Of a stretch of 64,000 bases of DNA, positions 19,037-28,276 are shown one piece after another. The position numbers and the translations under genes are program-made. Within the stretch, counting starts at the first letter, position 1. Every line of letters starts with the position of its first letter. Origin of the DNA: Betaproteobacteria bacterium (GTDB lineage: Bacteria > Pseudomonadota > Gammaproteobacteria > Burkholderiales > Thiobacillaceae). The notes below the pieces were generated by a model. It saw nothing but the letters and a program-made list of their open reading frames with translations, was not told the DNA's origin and made no database searches. The DNA lies in contig VGVT01000005.1 in NCBI GenBank assembly GCA_016873935.1, positions 1-64,000 on the forward strand, read 5' to 3'.

Positions 19037-19951
19037 ATGATCCGACAACGCACCATCAAAGCCCTGGTCAGCACCACGGGCGTGGGCCTGCACACCGGCG
19101 CGCGCGTGCGGCTGACGCTGCGCCCGGCGCCGGTGAACAGCGGCATCGTGTTCCGCCGCACGGATCTGCCGGAACCCCGTGAATTCGCGGTAGCTCCGGA
19201 AAGGGTCTGCGATACCCGCCTGTGTTCCGCCCTCGAAGGCAACGGCGCGCGCGTCGCCACCGTCGAACACCTCATGTCGGCGCTGGCCGGCCTCGGCGTC
19301 GACAACCTGTTCATCGACCTGGACGGCCCCGAGGTCCCCATCCTCGACGGCTCCGCCGCGCCCTTCGTGTACTTGCTGCAATCCACCGGCATCGACAGCC
19401 AGAACGCAGCCAAGCGCTTCATCCGCGTGAAAAGGACCGTGCGCGTTGAGGAAGGCGACAAGTGGGCGGAACTCAGCCCGCGCGACGGCTTCGCCCTCAC
19501 CTTCCGCATCGATTTCGATCACCCCGTGTTCCGCCGCTCCGCCAAGGAGATGCGCATCGACCTGGCCCAGCAGTCCTATGTCAGCGAAGTCAGCCGGGCG
19601 CGTACCTTCGGCTTCATGAATGAAGTGGAATACCTGCGCAGCCATGGCCTCGCCCTCGGCGGCACGCTCGACAACGCCATCGTCATGGACGAGTTCCGCG
19701 TGCTCAACAGCGACGGGTTGCGCTATGCGGACGAGTTCGTCAAGCACAAGGTGCTTGACGCCGTGGGCGATCTCTACCTGGTCGGCCACCCGCTGCTCGC
19801 CGAATTCACCGCCTACAAGTCCGGCCACGGCCTCAACAACAAGCTGCTGCGCGCCCTCATGGCCGACGCCTCGGCCTGGGAATGGGCGACCTTCGAAAGC
19901 GAGGCGGAGACCCCCGCCAGCCTGCTGCGCCTGTACCCGCAGACCGCCTGA
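19037..19951 (+). CDS. lpxC: UDP-3-O-acyl-N-acetylglucosamine deacetylase
   Basis: Zinc deacetylase, the first committed step of lipid A synthesis. The 304-residue protein starts [21 protein letters not shown], with [16 protein letters not shown] (zinc His), [15 protein letters not shown] and [18 protein letters not shown] (zinc His/Asp and catalytic His). A 163-nt gap after ftsZ holds an imperfect GC hairpin (about 18972-19000) and a TACAAT -10-like box at 19003-19008, so lpxC may have its own promoter. The TGA shares its A with the next start. Confidence 0.96.
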   Translation: MIRQRTIKALVSTTGVGLHTGARVRLTLRPAPVNSGIVFRRTDLPEPREFAVAPERVCDTRLCSALEGNGARVATVEHLMSALAGLGVDNLFIDLDGPEVPILDGSAAPFVYLLQSTGIDSQNAAKRFIRVKRTVRVEEGDKWAELSPRDGFALTFRIDFDHPVFRRSAKEMRIDLAQQSYVSEVSRARTFGFMNEVEYLRSHGLALGGTLDNAIVMDEFRVLNSDGLRYADEFVKHKVLDAVGDLYLVGHPLLAEFTAYKSGHGLNNKLLRALMADASAWEWATFESEAETPASLLRLYPQTA

Positions 19952-20136
19952 TGCTGGCCCTGCGCCTGTTCCTGGCCCTGATCGGCATCCTGCTGGTCAT
20001 CAGCCTGCTCGGCTACGCCATCAACCGCGACCCGCGCTGGCTGCGCCTGGCGGGGCTGGGTTTCAAGGGTGGTGTCGCCCTGGTGGTGCTGCTGATGCTG
20101 ATCTATGTCACGGAAAGGCTGATCCTGGTGCTGTGA
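19951..20136 (+). CDS. Small two-helix membrane protein, function unknown
   Basis: A 61-residue protein starting at the ATG that overlaps the lpxC stop (TGATG). It has two hydrophobic segments (about residues 2-22 and 40-60) separated by the basic turn INRDPRWLRLAGLGF. No motif is recognised. Position and coupling suggest co-expression with lpxC. An envelope role is only inference. Confidence 0.6.
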   Translation: MLALRLFLALIGILLVISLLGYAINRDPRWLRLAGLGFKGGVALVVLLMLIYVTERLILVL

Positions 20137-20152
20137 TCGCTGGCGGGAATTG

Positions 20153-20184
20153 AAAGGGCGCCCTGACAGACGCCCCCTTTGATC
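20153..20184. terminator. Probable terminator between lpxC operon and pilQ
   Basis: AAAGGGCG (20153-20160) pairs imperfectly with CGCCCCCTTT (20171-20180) in the 74-nt convergent gap. The right arm ends in TTT on the + strand and the left arm gives a short T run on the - strand, so it may act both ways. Confidence 0.4.
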
Positions 20185-20210
20185 ATTTGGATTGCCAAGT
20201 ACAGTCGAAT

Positions 20211-22386
20211 CTATCGCACGCTGGCGAGACCTTCGTCGATGATGCGGGGAGTCAGGAAGATCAGCATTTCCCGCTTCTCGTCTCTTTGTGTGCGGCTCTT
20301 GAACAAATGACCGAGGATGGGCAGGTCACCCAAGATGGGCATCTTCTCTTCGCCCTGTTCGGTCTCCTGTTCGAAGATACCGCCCAGAATCGCAGTGTCG
20401 CCGTTGTTGACCCGCACCTGAGTCTTGACACGACGCACGTTGATGGCAGGCGGGGTGAATGATGTATCAGGCACGTCCTTGGTCACTTCGACGTTGAGGA
20501 TGACAGAATCGTTGTTGAGTATCTGCGGCGCCACCAACAGGCACAGCAGCGCGTCCTTGAACTCGGTCTCCGTACCCGTATTGGCGCTGGAGCTGAGGTA
20601 AGGAATTTGTGTGCCCTGCAGGATGACGGCGGGCTTGAGATTGGTGGTGACCACACGGGGGTTGGATACCACCTTTCCTTTCTTGTTGACTTCCAGTGCG
20701 CGAATTTCCAGGTCCAGGATGAAATTTGAGGCCGCGTTAACCAGACTCAATTCAAATTGAGGCGCGCCTACGATACCCGCCCTCGGCAAGTCAACGTCGA
20801 AACCGGCATCGCCAGTAACGTTCCCCGAAGTTCTGGACTTCGTGAATCCCAACCTCACCCCCAGATCCTTGTTGAAATTGTCATCGGCGATCACCACGCG
20901 TGCCTCGATCATGACTTGGCGGGTGGGCACATCGACGTTCTTCAGCACATCTTCAACGGCGGCATGGCGACTCGGGGTGTCGGTGACGATCAGGGTGTTT
21001 GTGGTGAGGTCGAAAGTGGCGCCGCCACGTTCGGACAAAACACGGTTGACGTTGGAGGTCGTAGAGCGTCCGCCGCTGCCGGTGGTGGAGGTGCCACCCA
21101 TGGTGCTGCCTCCAGTCACTATATCCGCCTTGATTCCGGTGGAACTGGGCGAACAGGTCGCATCGTCCTGGCTGCTGGACATGCTGCGCGAATCGCCGGT
21201 CACTACCGCGACGGCGTCATTGGCGCGCAGGTAGTTGAGGGGGTAGCTGCGCGTCACCAGCGGTTCCAGTTCGGCCACAGACTTCCTGGCTTCCAGTTCC
21301 AGTTTTTCCTTGGCGATCAGTTCATCGCGCGGCGCCACCCAGATGACGTTGCCGCTCACCCGCTTGTCCAGGCCCTTGGCGCGCATGATGATGTCGAGCG
21401 CCTGGTCCCAGGGCACGTCCTTCAGCCGCAGGGTGACGTTACCGGCCACCGTGTCGCTGGCGATGATGTTCAGGCCGGTGAAATCGGCAATGACCTGTAA
21501 TACCGCGCGGACTTCGACGTTCTGGAAATTTAGGGTCAGCTTCTCGCCGGTATAGACGGGCTTGTCCGCTTTCGCAGCGCGGGGATCCTCCAGCGAGCGC
21601 AGTTCCATGATGAACTGACTGCCAGCCTGGTGCGCGGAGTAGTCCCACTTGCCACGCGGGGTGACCAGCATGCGGGTGTTCTTGCCCTGTTCGAAGGTCT
21701 CCACCTGTTGCGCGGGGGTGGCGAAATCGGCCACGTCGAGGCGACGCTGTAACGGTTTGGGCAGCGATGTATTAAGAAAATCCACCTGCACCGACTTGCC
21801 CTTCTGCTGGATGTCGATGCCCACGCCCGGATCCGAGAGGCTCACGACGATACGGGCCTCGCCGTTATCGCCGCGGCGGAATTCCACATCGCGTATGCCG
21901 TGGGCACGCGCCGTACCTGCCTCGGGGAAGACAGTGGGGGTGACGGCGGCAGACTGCGCGCTGGCCGCTTTCTCGGCACCGCGCAAGACCGCAAGCAGCG
22001 TGTTGCCTTCGCGGCGCAGCTCATGGCTGGTGGGACCGTTGAGGTTGAAGACGACGCGGGTGCGATCCCCCGCCTGCACCACCTGGTAGTTGCGGATCAC
22101 GCCCAGGTTCAGGTTGACCGGAGCGCGGCCCACGCCACTGCCCGTGCTGGGGAAATCCAGCACCAGACGATGCGGGTTGCTGGTGGCAAAGGTGATGGGC
22201 TCCTCGTTCAGCGCCTCCGTGAAGGCGATTTTGACCACCTGGGTGTCATTCTGGCCGACCGACACAGACACGGCGTTGAGGGCATTCTGCGCCGGCCAGT
22301 GCGGGCAGGCCGAGAAGACAGGCCAGACCGGCCAACCAGGCCCGCCAACCGGGCATGCGTTGCATGGACATTCGCGTCGTTTTCAT
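20211..22386 (-). CDS. pilQ: Type IV pilus secretin PilQ, with an apparent frameshift at the signal-peptide junction
   Basis: Outer-membrane secretin through which the pilus passes. The mature frame (about 686 residues from 22271) has an N-terminal AMIN-like region, an STN/N0 domain (LTLNFQNVEVRAVLQVIADF), an N1 domain, a Ser/Gly-rich linker and the secretin core with VTKDVPDTSFTPPAINVRRV and GGIFEQETEQGEEKMPILGDLP. An ATG at 22386 with AGGAG upstream starts a good signal peptide (basic start, WLAGLACLLGLPALA), but that frame stops shortly after. The mature protein continues one base out of phase, with the shift near 22287-22298. Removing one G there would give PALA-AQNALNAVSVSV. It is either a sequencing error or a broken gene. 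Confidence 0.88.
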
Positions 22387-22391
22387 CGCCT

Positions 22392-22907
22392 TTACTCCTG
22401 AAGGGCCAGCGTGGCCTTGGTTTCGGTCCAGTCGCCGGCGCCATCCTGGACGGTTTCCCTGAGTTCGAGGCCCGTATCGCTGATGGCAACGACGAGCCCG
22501 AAATTCTGTCCCATGTACTCCCCCCTGCGGATCCGGTACAGCGTGTTTTCCGGAGTACGGATCAGGGCGTAGGTCTGTCCGCCCTTGTTGAGGGTACCCA
22601 CCATGCGCAGTCCATCGAGCGGGAATTGCTCGAGGGGCTGCCGGGGGCGGTTGAGATCCGGCTGGAAGGCCCCGCCTGACTTGGAGGCCTTGAGGGTACG
22701 TGGCCTGAACGGGTCAGGCTGCTCGGCCGCATCGTAGCTGAAGATTTCCTGCACCTGCACCGGCGGTAGGGGTTCCAGGGCCTGTTGTCCACCGGCGCCG
22801 GCCTGAGCCATGAAGGCGCGCAGGTCTGCGTGCTCGTCCTGGGCGCAACCGGCCAACAGGATCACGGAAATGCCTGTCAGGGCATAAAGAAGCCATGCCT
22901 GTTTCAT
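22392..22907 (-). CDS. pilP: Type IV pilus assembly lipoprotein PilP
   Basis: Inner-membrane lipoprotein linking PilNO to PilQ. The 171-residue protein has a lipobox signal (MKQAWLLYALTG, then LLAGC with Cys about residue 21), a disordered linker, and the C-terminal PilP fold (LRMVGTLNKGGQTYALIRTP, YRIRRGEYMGQNFG). It starts inside the end of pilO (4-nt overlap). Its stop is 5 nt before the pilQ ATG. Confidence 0.94.
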   Translation of the reverse strand: MKQAWLLYALTGISVILLAGCAQDEHADLRAFMAQAGAGGQQALEPLPPVQVQEIFSYDAAEQPDPFRPRTLKASKSGGAFQPDLNRPRQPLEQFPLDGLRMVGTLNKGGQTYALIRTPENTLYRIRRGEYMGQNFGLVVAISDTGLELRETVQDGAGDWTETKATLALQE

Positions 22908-23527
22908 GGTTTCGCCGCTCCCATTTTCTGTCTCTTGACCTCGGCAAGCTCCTTCTCGTCCAGATAACGATAGGTCTGTATGCGCGCCTCCATGCTCAGC
23001 TTGGCATCCTTGCCCGGGGTCAGCACCACGTCGTGCAGGGTGACGATGCGCGGCAGTTTGGCGAGGTCGTTGGTGAACCAGCCGATGTCGTGGTAGCCGC
23101 CGGATACCTTGATGGCAACCGGCAGAGTGGCATAGAAATCGGCGAGGGTCTCGGCGCCGGGACGGAACAACTCGAATTCCAGGCCGCGGCCGACGCCCAC
23201 CTGGTTGATGTCGGTGAGCAAGGCATCCATCTGCGAGCGGTCCGGCAACTGGCGCAGCAGGGCGGCAAGCGACTGTTCGATCTCGCTTAGGCGCCGCTTG
23301 TAGGCCTCGTAGTGCACGGCCTGGCCCTTCTTCACGGTGTAGGTATCGCGCAGCGACTGTTCCTCGCGTTGCGCGCTTTCGAGGTTGTTGAGGGCATCGG
23401 ACCACACCAGGAACCAGCCTCCCGCGAGCACCGCCGCGAACAGCAGGACGAGGATGAGCACGCGCACCGGCGCCGGCGAGGCGGCGATGTCCTTCATATC
23501 CAGGTTGTTGAGATCGGACAGGTTCAT
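22904..23527 (-). CDS. pilO: Type IV pilus inner-membrane protein PilO
   Basis: The 207-residue protein has one N-terminal transmembrane helix (about 22-43), a coiled coil (LESAQREEQSLRDTYTVKKGQ) and the C-terminal ferredoxin-like domain (LPVAIKVSGGYHDIGWFTNDLAKLPRIVTL), the PilO signature region. It pairs with PilN in the alignment complex. It overlaps pilN by 4 nt. Confidence 0.94.
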   Translation of the reverse strand: MNLSDLNNLDMKDIAASPAPVRVLILVLLFAAVLAGGWFLVWSDALNNLESAQREEQSLRDTYTVKKGQAVHYEAYKRRLSEIEQSLAALLRQLPDRSQMDALLTDINQVGVGRGLEFELFRPGAETLADFYATLPVAIKVSGGYHDIGWFTNDLAKLPRIVTLHDVVLTPGKDAKLSMEARIQTYRYLDEKELAEVKRQKMGAAKP

Positions 23528-24120
23528 GGCTTGGCGCCTTTATGTCCAGAAGCTTTCGCCTCGGTGGCCGCGTCCTGCTTACTGATTTTCACGTTCATCG
23601 CGAATTCGTTGACGCGCAGGTTACCCACCATGGCCGCCTTCACCTCCACCAGTGTCGGCTCATCAAACAGTTCCGTCTGTTCCAGTGCCCGCATGAAGCT
23701 GGATACCCGCGCGCTGGACTGGGCGAAACCGGAAAGCGCCACCATCTCACCGCTCTGCTTGACGCTCTTCAGGTACATGCCCTCGGGCAGCTGCCGGGCC
23801 AGCACGTCGAACAGGCGCACCGCCTCGTCACGGTTGGACTGCAGGGATTCGACGGCCTGCTTGCGGGCCAGGAGATCGTTGGTCTTCTCCTTGAGTTGCG
23901 CGATCTCGGCGATCTGCTGATCGAGCTTGGCGATTTCCTCGCGAAGGAACGAGTTACGTCGGTCCTGGGCGGCCTTTGCCTCGACCAGGTAAGCCTGGCC
24001 CAGGGCCACCAGCGCCAATCCGGCGCCGAGAGCCGCGATGGCGAAAATGGCGAACAGTCGCTGCTGTTTCGCCTTTCTGATCTGGCGATGGGGAAGCAGG
24101 TTGATGCGGATCGGGTTCAT
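23524..24120 (-). CDS. pilN: Type IV pilus inner-membrane protein PilN
   Basis: The 198-residue protein opens with MNPIRINLLPHR, the conserved N-terminal peptide that binds PilM. A transmembrane helix lies at about 22-44, then a coiled coil and a fimbrial assembly domain (YLKSVKQSGEMVALSGFAQS). It overlaps pilM by 4 nt. Confidence 0.94.
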   Translation of the reverse strand: MNPIRINLLPHRQIRKAKQQRLFAIFAIAALGAGLALVALGQAYLVEAKAAQDRRNSFLREEIAKLDQQIAEIAQLKEKTNDLLARKQAVESLQSNRDEAVRLFDVLARQLPEGMYLKSVKQSGEMVALSGFAQSSARVSSFMRALEQTELFDEPTLVEVKAAMVGNLRVNEFAMNVKISKQDAATEAKASGHKGAKP

Positions 24121-25178
24121 GTCGGATCGAACCTCCGCAGAGCCAGGCCGCAGGCGACAAACAGGCCGGGAGCTTCCGCAGCCAGTTGGCGGGCCTTCAC
24201 GTTGCTGGAAACCGCCATTTTCGCGAAGGGATTGGCGATCATCGTGCTGGTCTGCACCTTGCCATGCACCACGTCATCCAGGCCGGGGATGGACGCGCAC
24301 CCCCCGGCGAGGAGGATATGGTCGACGCGCTGGTAAGACGTTGCCGAGAAGAACAGTTGCAGGGCTCGCCCGATTTCCTGGGCGATGGAATCGAGGAAAG
24401 GCTGCAACACCTCGGCCTCGTAGCTGTCCGGTAGCAGTCCCTTGCGCTTGGCGTCCTCGGCCTCTTCCAGGGGCAGGTCGAAGCGCCGGCTGATCTCGTT
24501 GGTCAGGGTATTGCCGCCCAGGGCGTGTTCGCGTTGATACACCATCTGATTGTCCAGCAACACGTTGACGCGCGTCGAACTGGCGCCGATGTCGATGATC
24601 GCCACCACCTGCCCCGCGCCCTGGTCGGGCAACTGGAACGCCATCTGCTCGTAGGCGGTCAGGGTGGCGAAGGCGTCCACGTCCATGATGGCGGTGCGCA
24701 GGCCGGCGGCTTCCGCCACGGCGACCCGTTCTTCCACGCGTTCGCGCCGAGCCAGCACCAGCAGGGCATCGTTCTCGGTGGGATTCTTCGCGTTCGGCCC
24801 GAGTATCTGGTAATCGAGGCTGACGTCGCCGAGGGGGAAGGAAGCGACCTGGTTCGCCTCGGCATTGATCTGTGTCTCGATTTCAGCCTCGGTGGCGGCG
24901 CCCGGCAGCATGATCTTCTTGGTAATGACCGAGGATGCCGGCAAGGCCAGGACAATGTCCTTGGTTCTCGAATTCAGGTTCTTCCAGGCCTCGCGCAGCG
25001 CAGCCTCGACCGCCTCAGGCTTGGAGATGGCGCCTTCCTGCACGGCTTCCTTCGGCAACGGCACCACGGCATAGCGCTCGACGCGGCGCATGCCCCCGCC
25101 GCTATCTGCCAGCTCAAGCATTTTCACGGCCGATGAGCTAACATCAACCCCGATGAGTGGCTCTTGAACCTCGGCCAA
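24117..25178 (-). CDS. pilM: Type IV pilus assembly ATPase-like protein PilM
   Basis: Cytoplasmic actin-like protein that recruits PilN. The 353-residue protein has LIGVDVSSSAVKMLEL (phosphate-1-like), VVAIIDIGASSTRVNVL (phosphate-2) and ILLAGGCASIPGLDD (adenosine motif). The start is an unusual TTG at 25178. An in-frame TGA lies five codons upstream and no clear SD is seen, so the N-terminus may be mis-set or altered. Confidence 0.92.
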   Translation of the reverse strand: MAEVQEPLIGVDVSSSAVKMLELADSGGGMRRVERYAVVPLPKEAVQEGAISKPEAVEAALREAWKNLNSRTKDIVLALPASSVITKKIMLPGAATEAEIETQINAEANQVASFPLGDVSLDYQILGPNAKNPTENDALLVLARRERVEERVAVAEAAGLRTAIMDVDAFATLTAYEQMAFQLPDQGAGQVVAIIDIGASSTRVNVLLDNQMVYQREHALGGNTLTNEISRRFDLPLEEAEDAKRKGLLPDSYEAEVLQPFLDSIAQEIGRALQLFFSATSYQRVDHILLAGGCASIPGLDDVVHGKVQTSTMIANPFAKMAVSSNVKARQLAAEAPGLFVACGLALRRFDPT

Positions 25179-25233
25179 AGAGCTCGAATCTCAAACCACT
25201 TCCCCTTCCGTGCCGGCCCATCTGGGCGTTTAT

Positions 25234-25263
25234 TTAATAATCTGGATTAAATCCTAGCAACAA
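25234..25263 (-). promoter_or_regulatory. Candidate pilM promoter
   Basis: On the - strand, TTGTTG (25263-25258) and TATTAA (25239-25234) are 18 nt apart, with the short dyad GGATTTAATCC between them. The block from about 25225 to 25318 is far more AT-rich than the rest of the window and separates divergent pilM and mrcA. Confidence 0.4.
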
Positions 25264-25318
25264 CTTATTAATATCTACAACATTTTTTCCAATTAATCCA
25301 ATCATCGCATTCTCCTAA

Positions 25319-27598
25319 ATGCCCCGCTGGTCGCTCACCCTGATGGCCATCCTGGCCAGTCTGGTCATTTCCATCACCGCCGTGGTGGCTTTGGCGGCGG
25401 CGATGATCTATCCCAGACTCCCCAGCCTGGAGGCACTGAAGGACTATAGGCCCAAGCAACCCCTGCGTATCCTGACTGAGGATGGTGCACTTATCGGCGA
25501 ATTTGGCGAAGAGCGTAGGGCAGTGGTGAAAATAAATGAAGCCCCCGTGTTCCTGCGCCAGGCCATCCTCGCCGCCGAGGACGAGCGTTTCTACCAGCAC
25601 GGCGGTGTCGACACCCTGGGCATCCTGCGCGCGGCCATGGCCAACGTGGTATCCGGCCGGGTCAAGGAGGGGGCTTCCACCATCACCATGCAGGTAGCGC
25701 GAAATTTCTATCTGAGCGCCGAGAAAACCGCTACGCGCAAGCTCAACGAGGCCCTGCTGGCCATCAAGATCGAGCACACGCTGAGCAAGGACGAGATTTT
25801 CGAGCTCTATCTCAACCATATCTACCTGGGGCAGCGCGCCTATGGCTTCGCCGCCGCTGCCCAGATCTATTTCGGCAAACCGCTGGCAAAGATCAACCTG
25901 GCGGAGGCGGCCATGCTGGCTGGCCTGCCCAAGGCGCCCTCGGCCTACAACCCGGTGGTCAATCCCTCCCGCGCGAAAACGCGCCAACTTTATGTGCTGG
26001 GGCGCATGCGCAGTCTGGGACACATTGGCGAGGCCGAATACCGGCAGGCCAGTGAGCAGCGTCTGCCGCTGAAGTACTCGCCCCTCAGCTACGAGGTACA
26101 GGCCCCGCATCTGGCCGAACTCGTGCGCCAGCGCATGTTCGAGAAGTACGGCGAAAGCATCTATTCCAGCGGCATGAAGGTCTACACCACCCTGCGCCGG
26201 GTGGATCAGCAGGCGGCGGTAAGTGGCGCGCGCCTGGGCATCCTGGAGTTCCATCGCCGCCGCGGCTATGTCGGGCCGGAGGGACAGATCAAGTTGCCCG
26301 ACGATGCCGACCTGGCCGACAAGGCCATCGAGAACGCCCTGCTCGAGCGCGAGGAAGTCAACGGCCTGCTGCCGGGAGTGGTCCTTTCCCTCGACAAGCA
26401 ACGTATGCGCGTGCGCCTGCGCAGCGGCGAGGACATCGACCTGGGCGCCAGCGAACTGAAGTTCGCGGAGCGTTTCATTTCGCCGAAACTGGCCAGGGAC
26501 AAGCGCCTGGGTCGCGGCAGCATCGTGCGCGTGGCGCGCGCCGAGCCGGACGCGCCCTGGCAGTTGAGTTACGTGCCGCAGGTGGAAGTCGCCCTGATCG
26601 CCCTGGACCCGGCGAATGGCGCGATCCGCGCCATGGTCGGCGGCTTCGACTTCAAGCGCAGCCAGTTCAACCACGTTACCCAGGCCTGGCGGCAGGCGGG
26701 CTCCAGCTTCAAGCCCTTCATCTATTCCGCCGCCCTGGAGCGGGGCATCACGCCGGCCACCGTGTTCGACGATGCGCCCATTGCCGTGGACCCCGCCGAA
26801 ACCGGTGGCGTGCAGTGGGAACCGAAGAACTACGACGGCACCATGGAAGGCCCGATGACCCTGCGCGCCGCCCTGGCGAAATCGAAGAATCTGGTTTCCA
26901 TCCGAGTGCTGCAGGCCGCCGGCGTGCAACACGCGCACGAGCACGTGGCCAAGTTCGGCTTCGACATGCCGCGCATTCCGCCCTACATGACCATGGCCCT
27001 GGGTGCCGGCGAGGTCACCCCGCTCACCCTGGCCGCCGCCTATGCGGTGTTCGCCAATGGCGGCCAGCGGGTCACGCCCTGGCATCTGCTGAAGGTCACC
27101 GACAAGGACGGCCGCGTACTGGAGAGCTTCACGCCGCCGCCTGCCAGTCCGGCCATCGACCCGCGCAACGCCTATCTCACCGCCAGCCTGATGCAGGACG
27201 TGATCCGCCGCGGCACCGCTACCGGCGCCCTGAAGCTGGGACGTGGCGACCTCGCCGGCAAAACCGGCACTTCCAATGAGCACCGCGACGCCTGGTTCGC
27301 CGGCATCCAGGCGACCCGCGTCGCCGTGGCCTGGATGGGCTACGACCAGCCCCGATCTCTGGGCTCCGGCGAGACCGGCGGCGGCACCGCCTTGCCGATC
27401 TGGGTACGCTACATGGGCGAAGTCCTCAAAGACACCCCGGAGATGCCCCAGGCCATGCCGGCCGGACTGGTGCAGCACAACGTGGATGCGCAATCCGGAG
27501 CCTCGACGTCGGGGCAGGGCGGTGTGCCGGAGCTCTTCTTCGAGGAATACGCGCCGGGCGCCCGACCGCCCGCCAACCCATTGGACGCGTTGCACTGA
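25319..27598 (+). CDS. mrcA: Penicillin-binding protein 1A
   Basis: Bifunctional class A PBP for side-wall synthesis. The 759-residue protein has an N-terminal transmembrane helix (about 7-30), a GT51 glycosyltransferase domain with catalytic Glu at about 87 (AAEDERFYQHGGVD) and KEGASTITMQVARN, an OB-like insert, then the transpeptidase domain with S462-S-F-K465, SKN near 521 and K648-TG. The start is fixed by an immediately preceding in-frame TAA. No good SD is visible on this strand. Divergence from pilM is the usual proteobacterial arrangement. Confidence 0.96.
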   Translation: MPRWSLTLMAILASLVISITAVVALAAAMIYPRLPSLEALKDYRPKQPLRILTEDGALIGEFGEERRAVVKINEAPVFLRQAILAAEDERFYQHGGVDTLGILRAAMANVVSGRVKEGASTITMQVARNFYLSAEKTATRKLNEALLAIKIEHTLSKDEIFELYLNHIYLGQRAYGFAAAAQIYFGKPLAKINLAEAAMLAGLPKAPSAYNPVVNPSRAKTRQLYVLGRMRSLGHIGEAEYRQASEQRLPLKYSPLSYEVQAPHLAELVRQRMFEKYGESIYSSGMKVYTTLRRVDQQAAVSGARLGILEFHRRRGYVGPEGQIKLPDDADLADKAIENALLEREEVNGLLPGVVLSLDKQRMRVRLRSGEDIDLGASELKFAERFISPKLARDKRLGRGSIVRVARAEPDAPWQLSYVPQVEVALIALDPANGAIRAMVGGFDFKRSQFNHVTQAWRQAGSSFKPFIYSAALERGITPATVFDDAPIAVDPAETGGVQWEPKNYDGTMEGPMTLRAALAKSKNLVSIRVLQAAGVQHAHEHVAKFGFDMPRIPPYMTMALGAGEVTPLTLAAAYAVFANGGQRVTPWHLLKVTDKDGRVLESFTPPPASPAIDPRNAYLTASLMQDVIRRGTATGALKLGRGDLAGKTGTSNEHRDAWFAGIQATRVAVAWMGYDQPRSLGSGETGGGTALPIWVRYMGEVLKDTPEMPQAMPAGLVQHNVDAQSGASTSGQGGVPELFFEEYAPGARPPANPLDALH

Positions 27599-27600
27599 AC

Positions 27601-28176
27601 ATGCCGGTCCGCGATGGCCGATCCAGGCGCGATCGCGCCTATATCGCCGAACTGGCCGCGCGCTTTCTGGCGGAACACGGTATCCGCGACTACGGCCTGG
27701 CGAAACGCAAGGCCGCGCGACAACTCGGCCTGCCCGACGGCCACGGCATGCCCAGCAACGAGGAAGTGGACGCGGCCCTCATGCTGCGCCGCGATCTCTA
27801 TGCCCCGGAAGAGCTGTCCGGCACGCTGGCCGCACTACGCGCACAGGCCCTGGCGGTGATGCGGGTGTTCCAGCGATTCGACCCGGTGCTGAGCGGCGCG
27901 GTCGCCAGCGGCGCGGTCTCCGAACACAGCCTCATCGAACTGGATATCGCCGCCGAAAACAGCAAGGACTTCGAACAATTCCTGCTCAACCAGGGTATTG
28001 AATTCAAGGTACGCGACCAGGCCGGACGGCAGGCCTATCTGGTGTACGCCGAACCCGCCGATGTCTGGGTGCGCCTGCTGCCCACCGAATTCCGCTCGGC
28101 GCCAGGCGGCGCGCGGGCGCGTATCACCCTGGCCCGTCTGCAGAAACTGGTGGAGGAGGGCGAAGCTTCGCCGTAG
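27601..28176 (+). CDS. Conserved betaproteobacterial hypothetical protein
   Basis: A 191-residue soluble protein 2 nt after mrcA, likely in the same transcript. The N-terminal half (RAYIAELAARFLAEHGIRDYGLAKRKAARQLG) is helical and basic. The middle (VFQRFDPVLSGAVASGAVSEHS) recalls the glycine/serine strand-turn of nucleotidyltransferase folds, but the acidic pair expected for catalysis is not evident. Relatives are, as I recall, sometimes mislabelled as murein ligases. It has no Mur ligase P-loop. Function unknown. Confidence 0.7.
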   Translation: MPVRDGRSRRDRAYIAELAARFLAEHGIRDYGLAKRKAARQLGLPDGHGMPSNEEVDAALMLRRDLYAPEELSGTLAALRAQALAVMRVFQRFDPVLSGAVASGAVSEHSLIELDIAAENSKDFEQFLLNQGIEFKVRDQAGRQAYLVYAEPADVWVRLLPTEFRSAPGGARARITLARLQKLVEEGEASP

Positions 28177-28276
28177 GGATGCACGCCCGCATCCAGCCGG
28201 CGATTTCAGGATCACGTTAAAGTCGGCGCGCCTGGCGCCGATATGTGTTTCTGCCGCAAACCCAGCCCAGTCCGCC

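Noticed and set aside
25268-27595. Very long open frame (775 codons) antisense to mrcA
   Set aside because: It mirrors mrcA codon structure in a GC-rich genome, has His/Gly/Gln-rich low-complexity composition and no domain. The + strand PBP1a has all its motifs.
27601-28176. Annotation as UDP-N-acetylmuramate--alanine ligase by resemblance to database labels for similar proteins
   Set aside because: The protein is 191 residues with no Mur P-loop or ligase domains, and a true murC is present at 12323.
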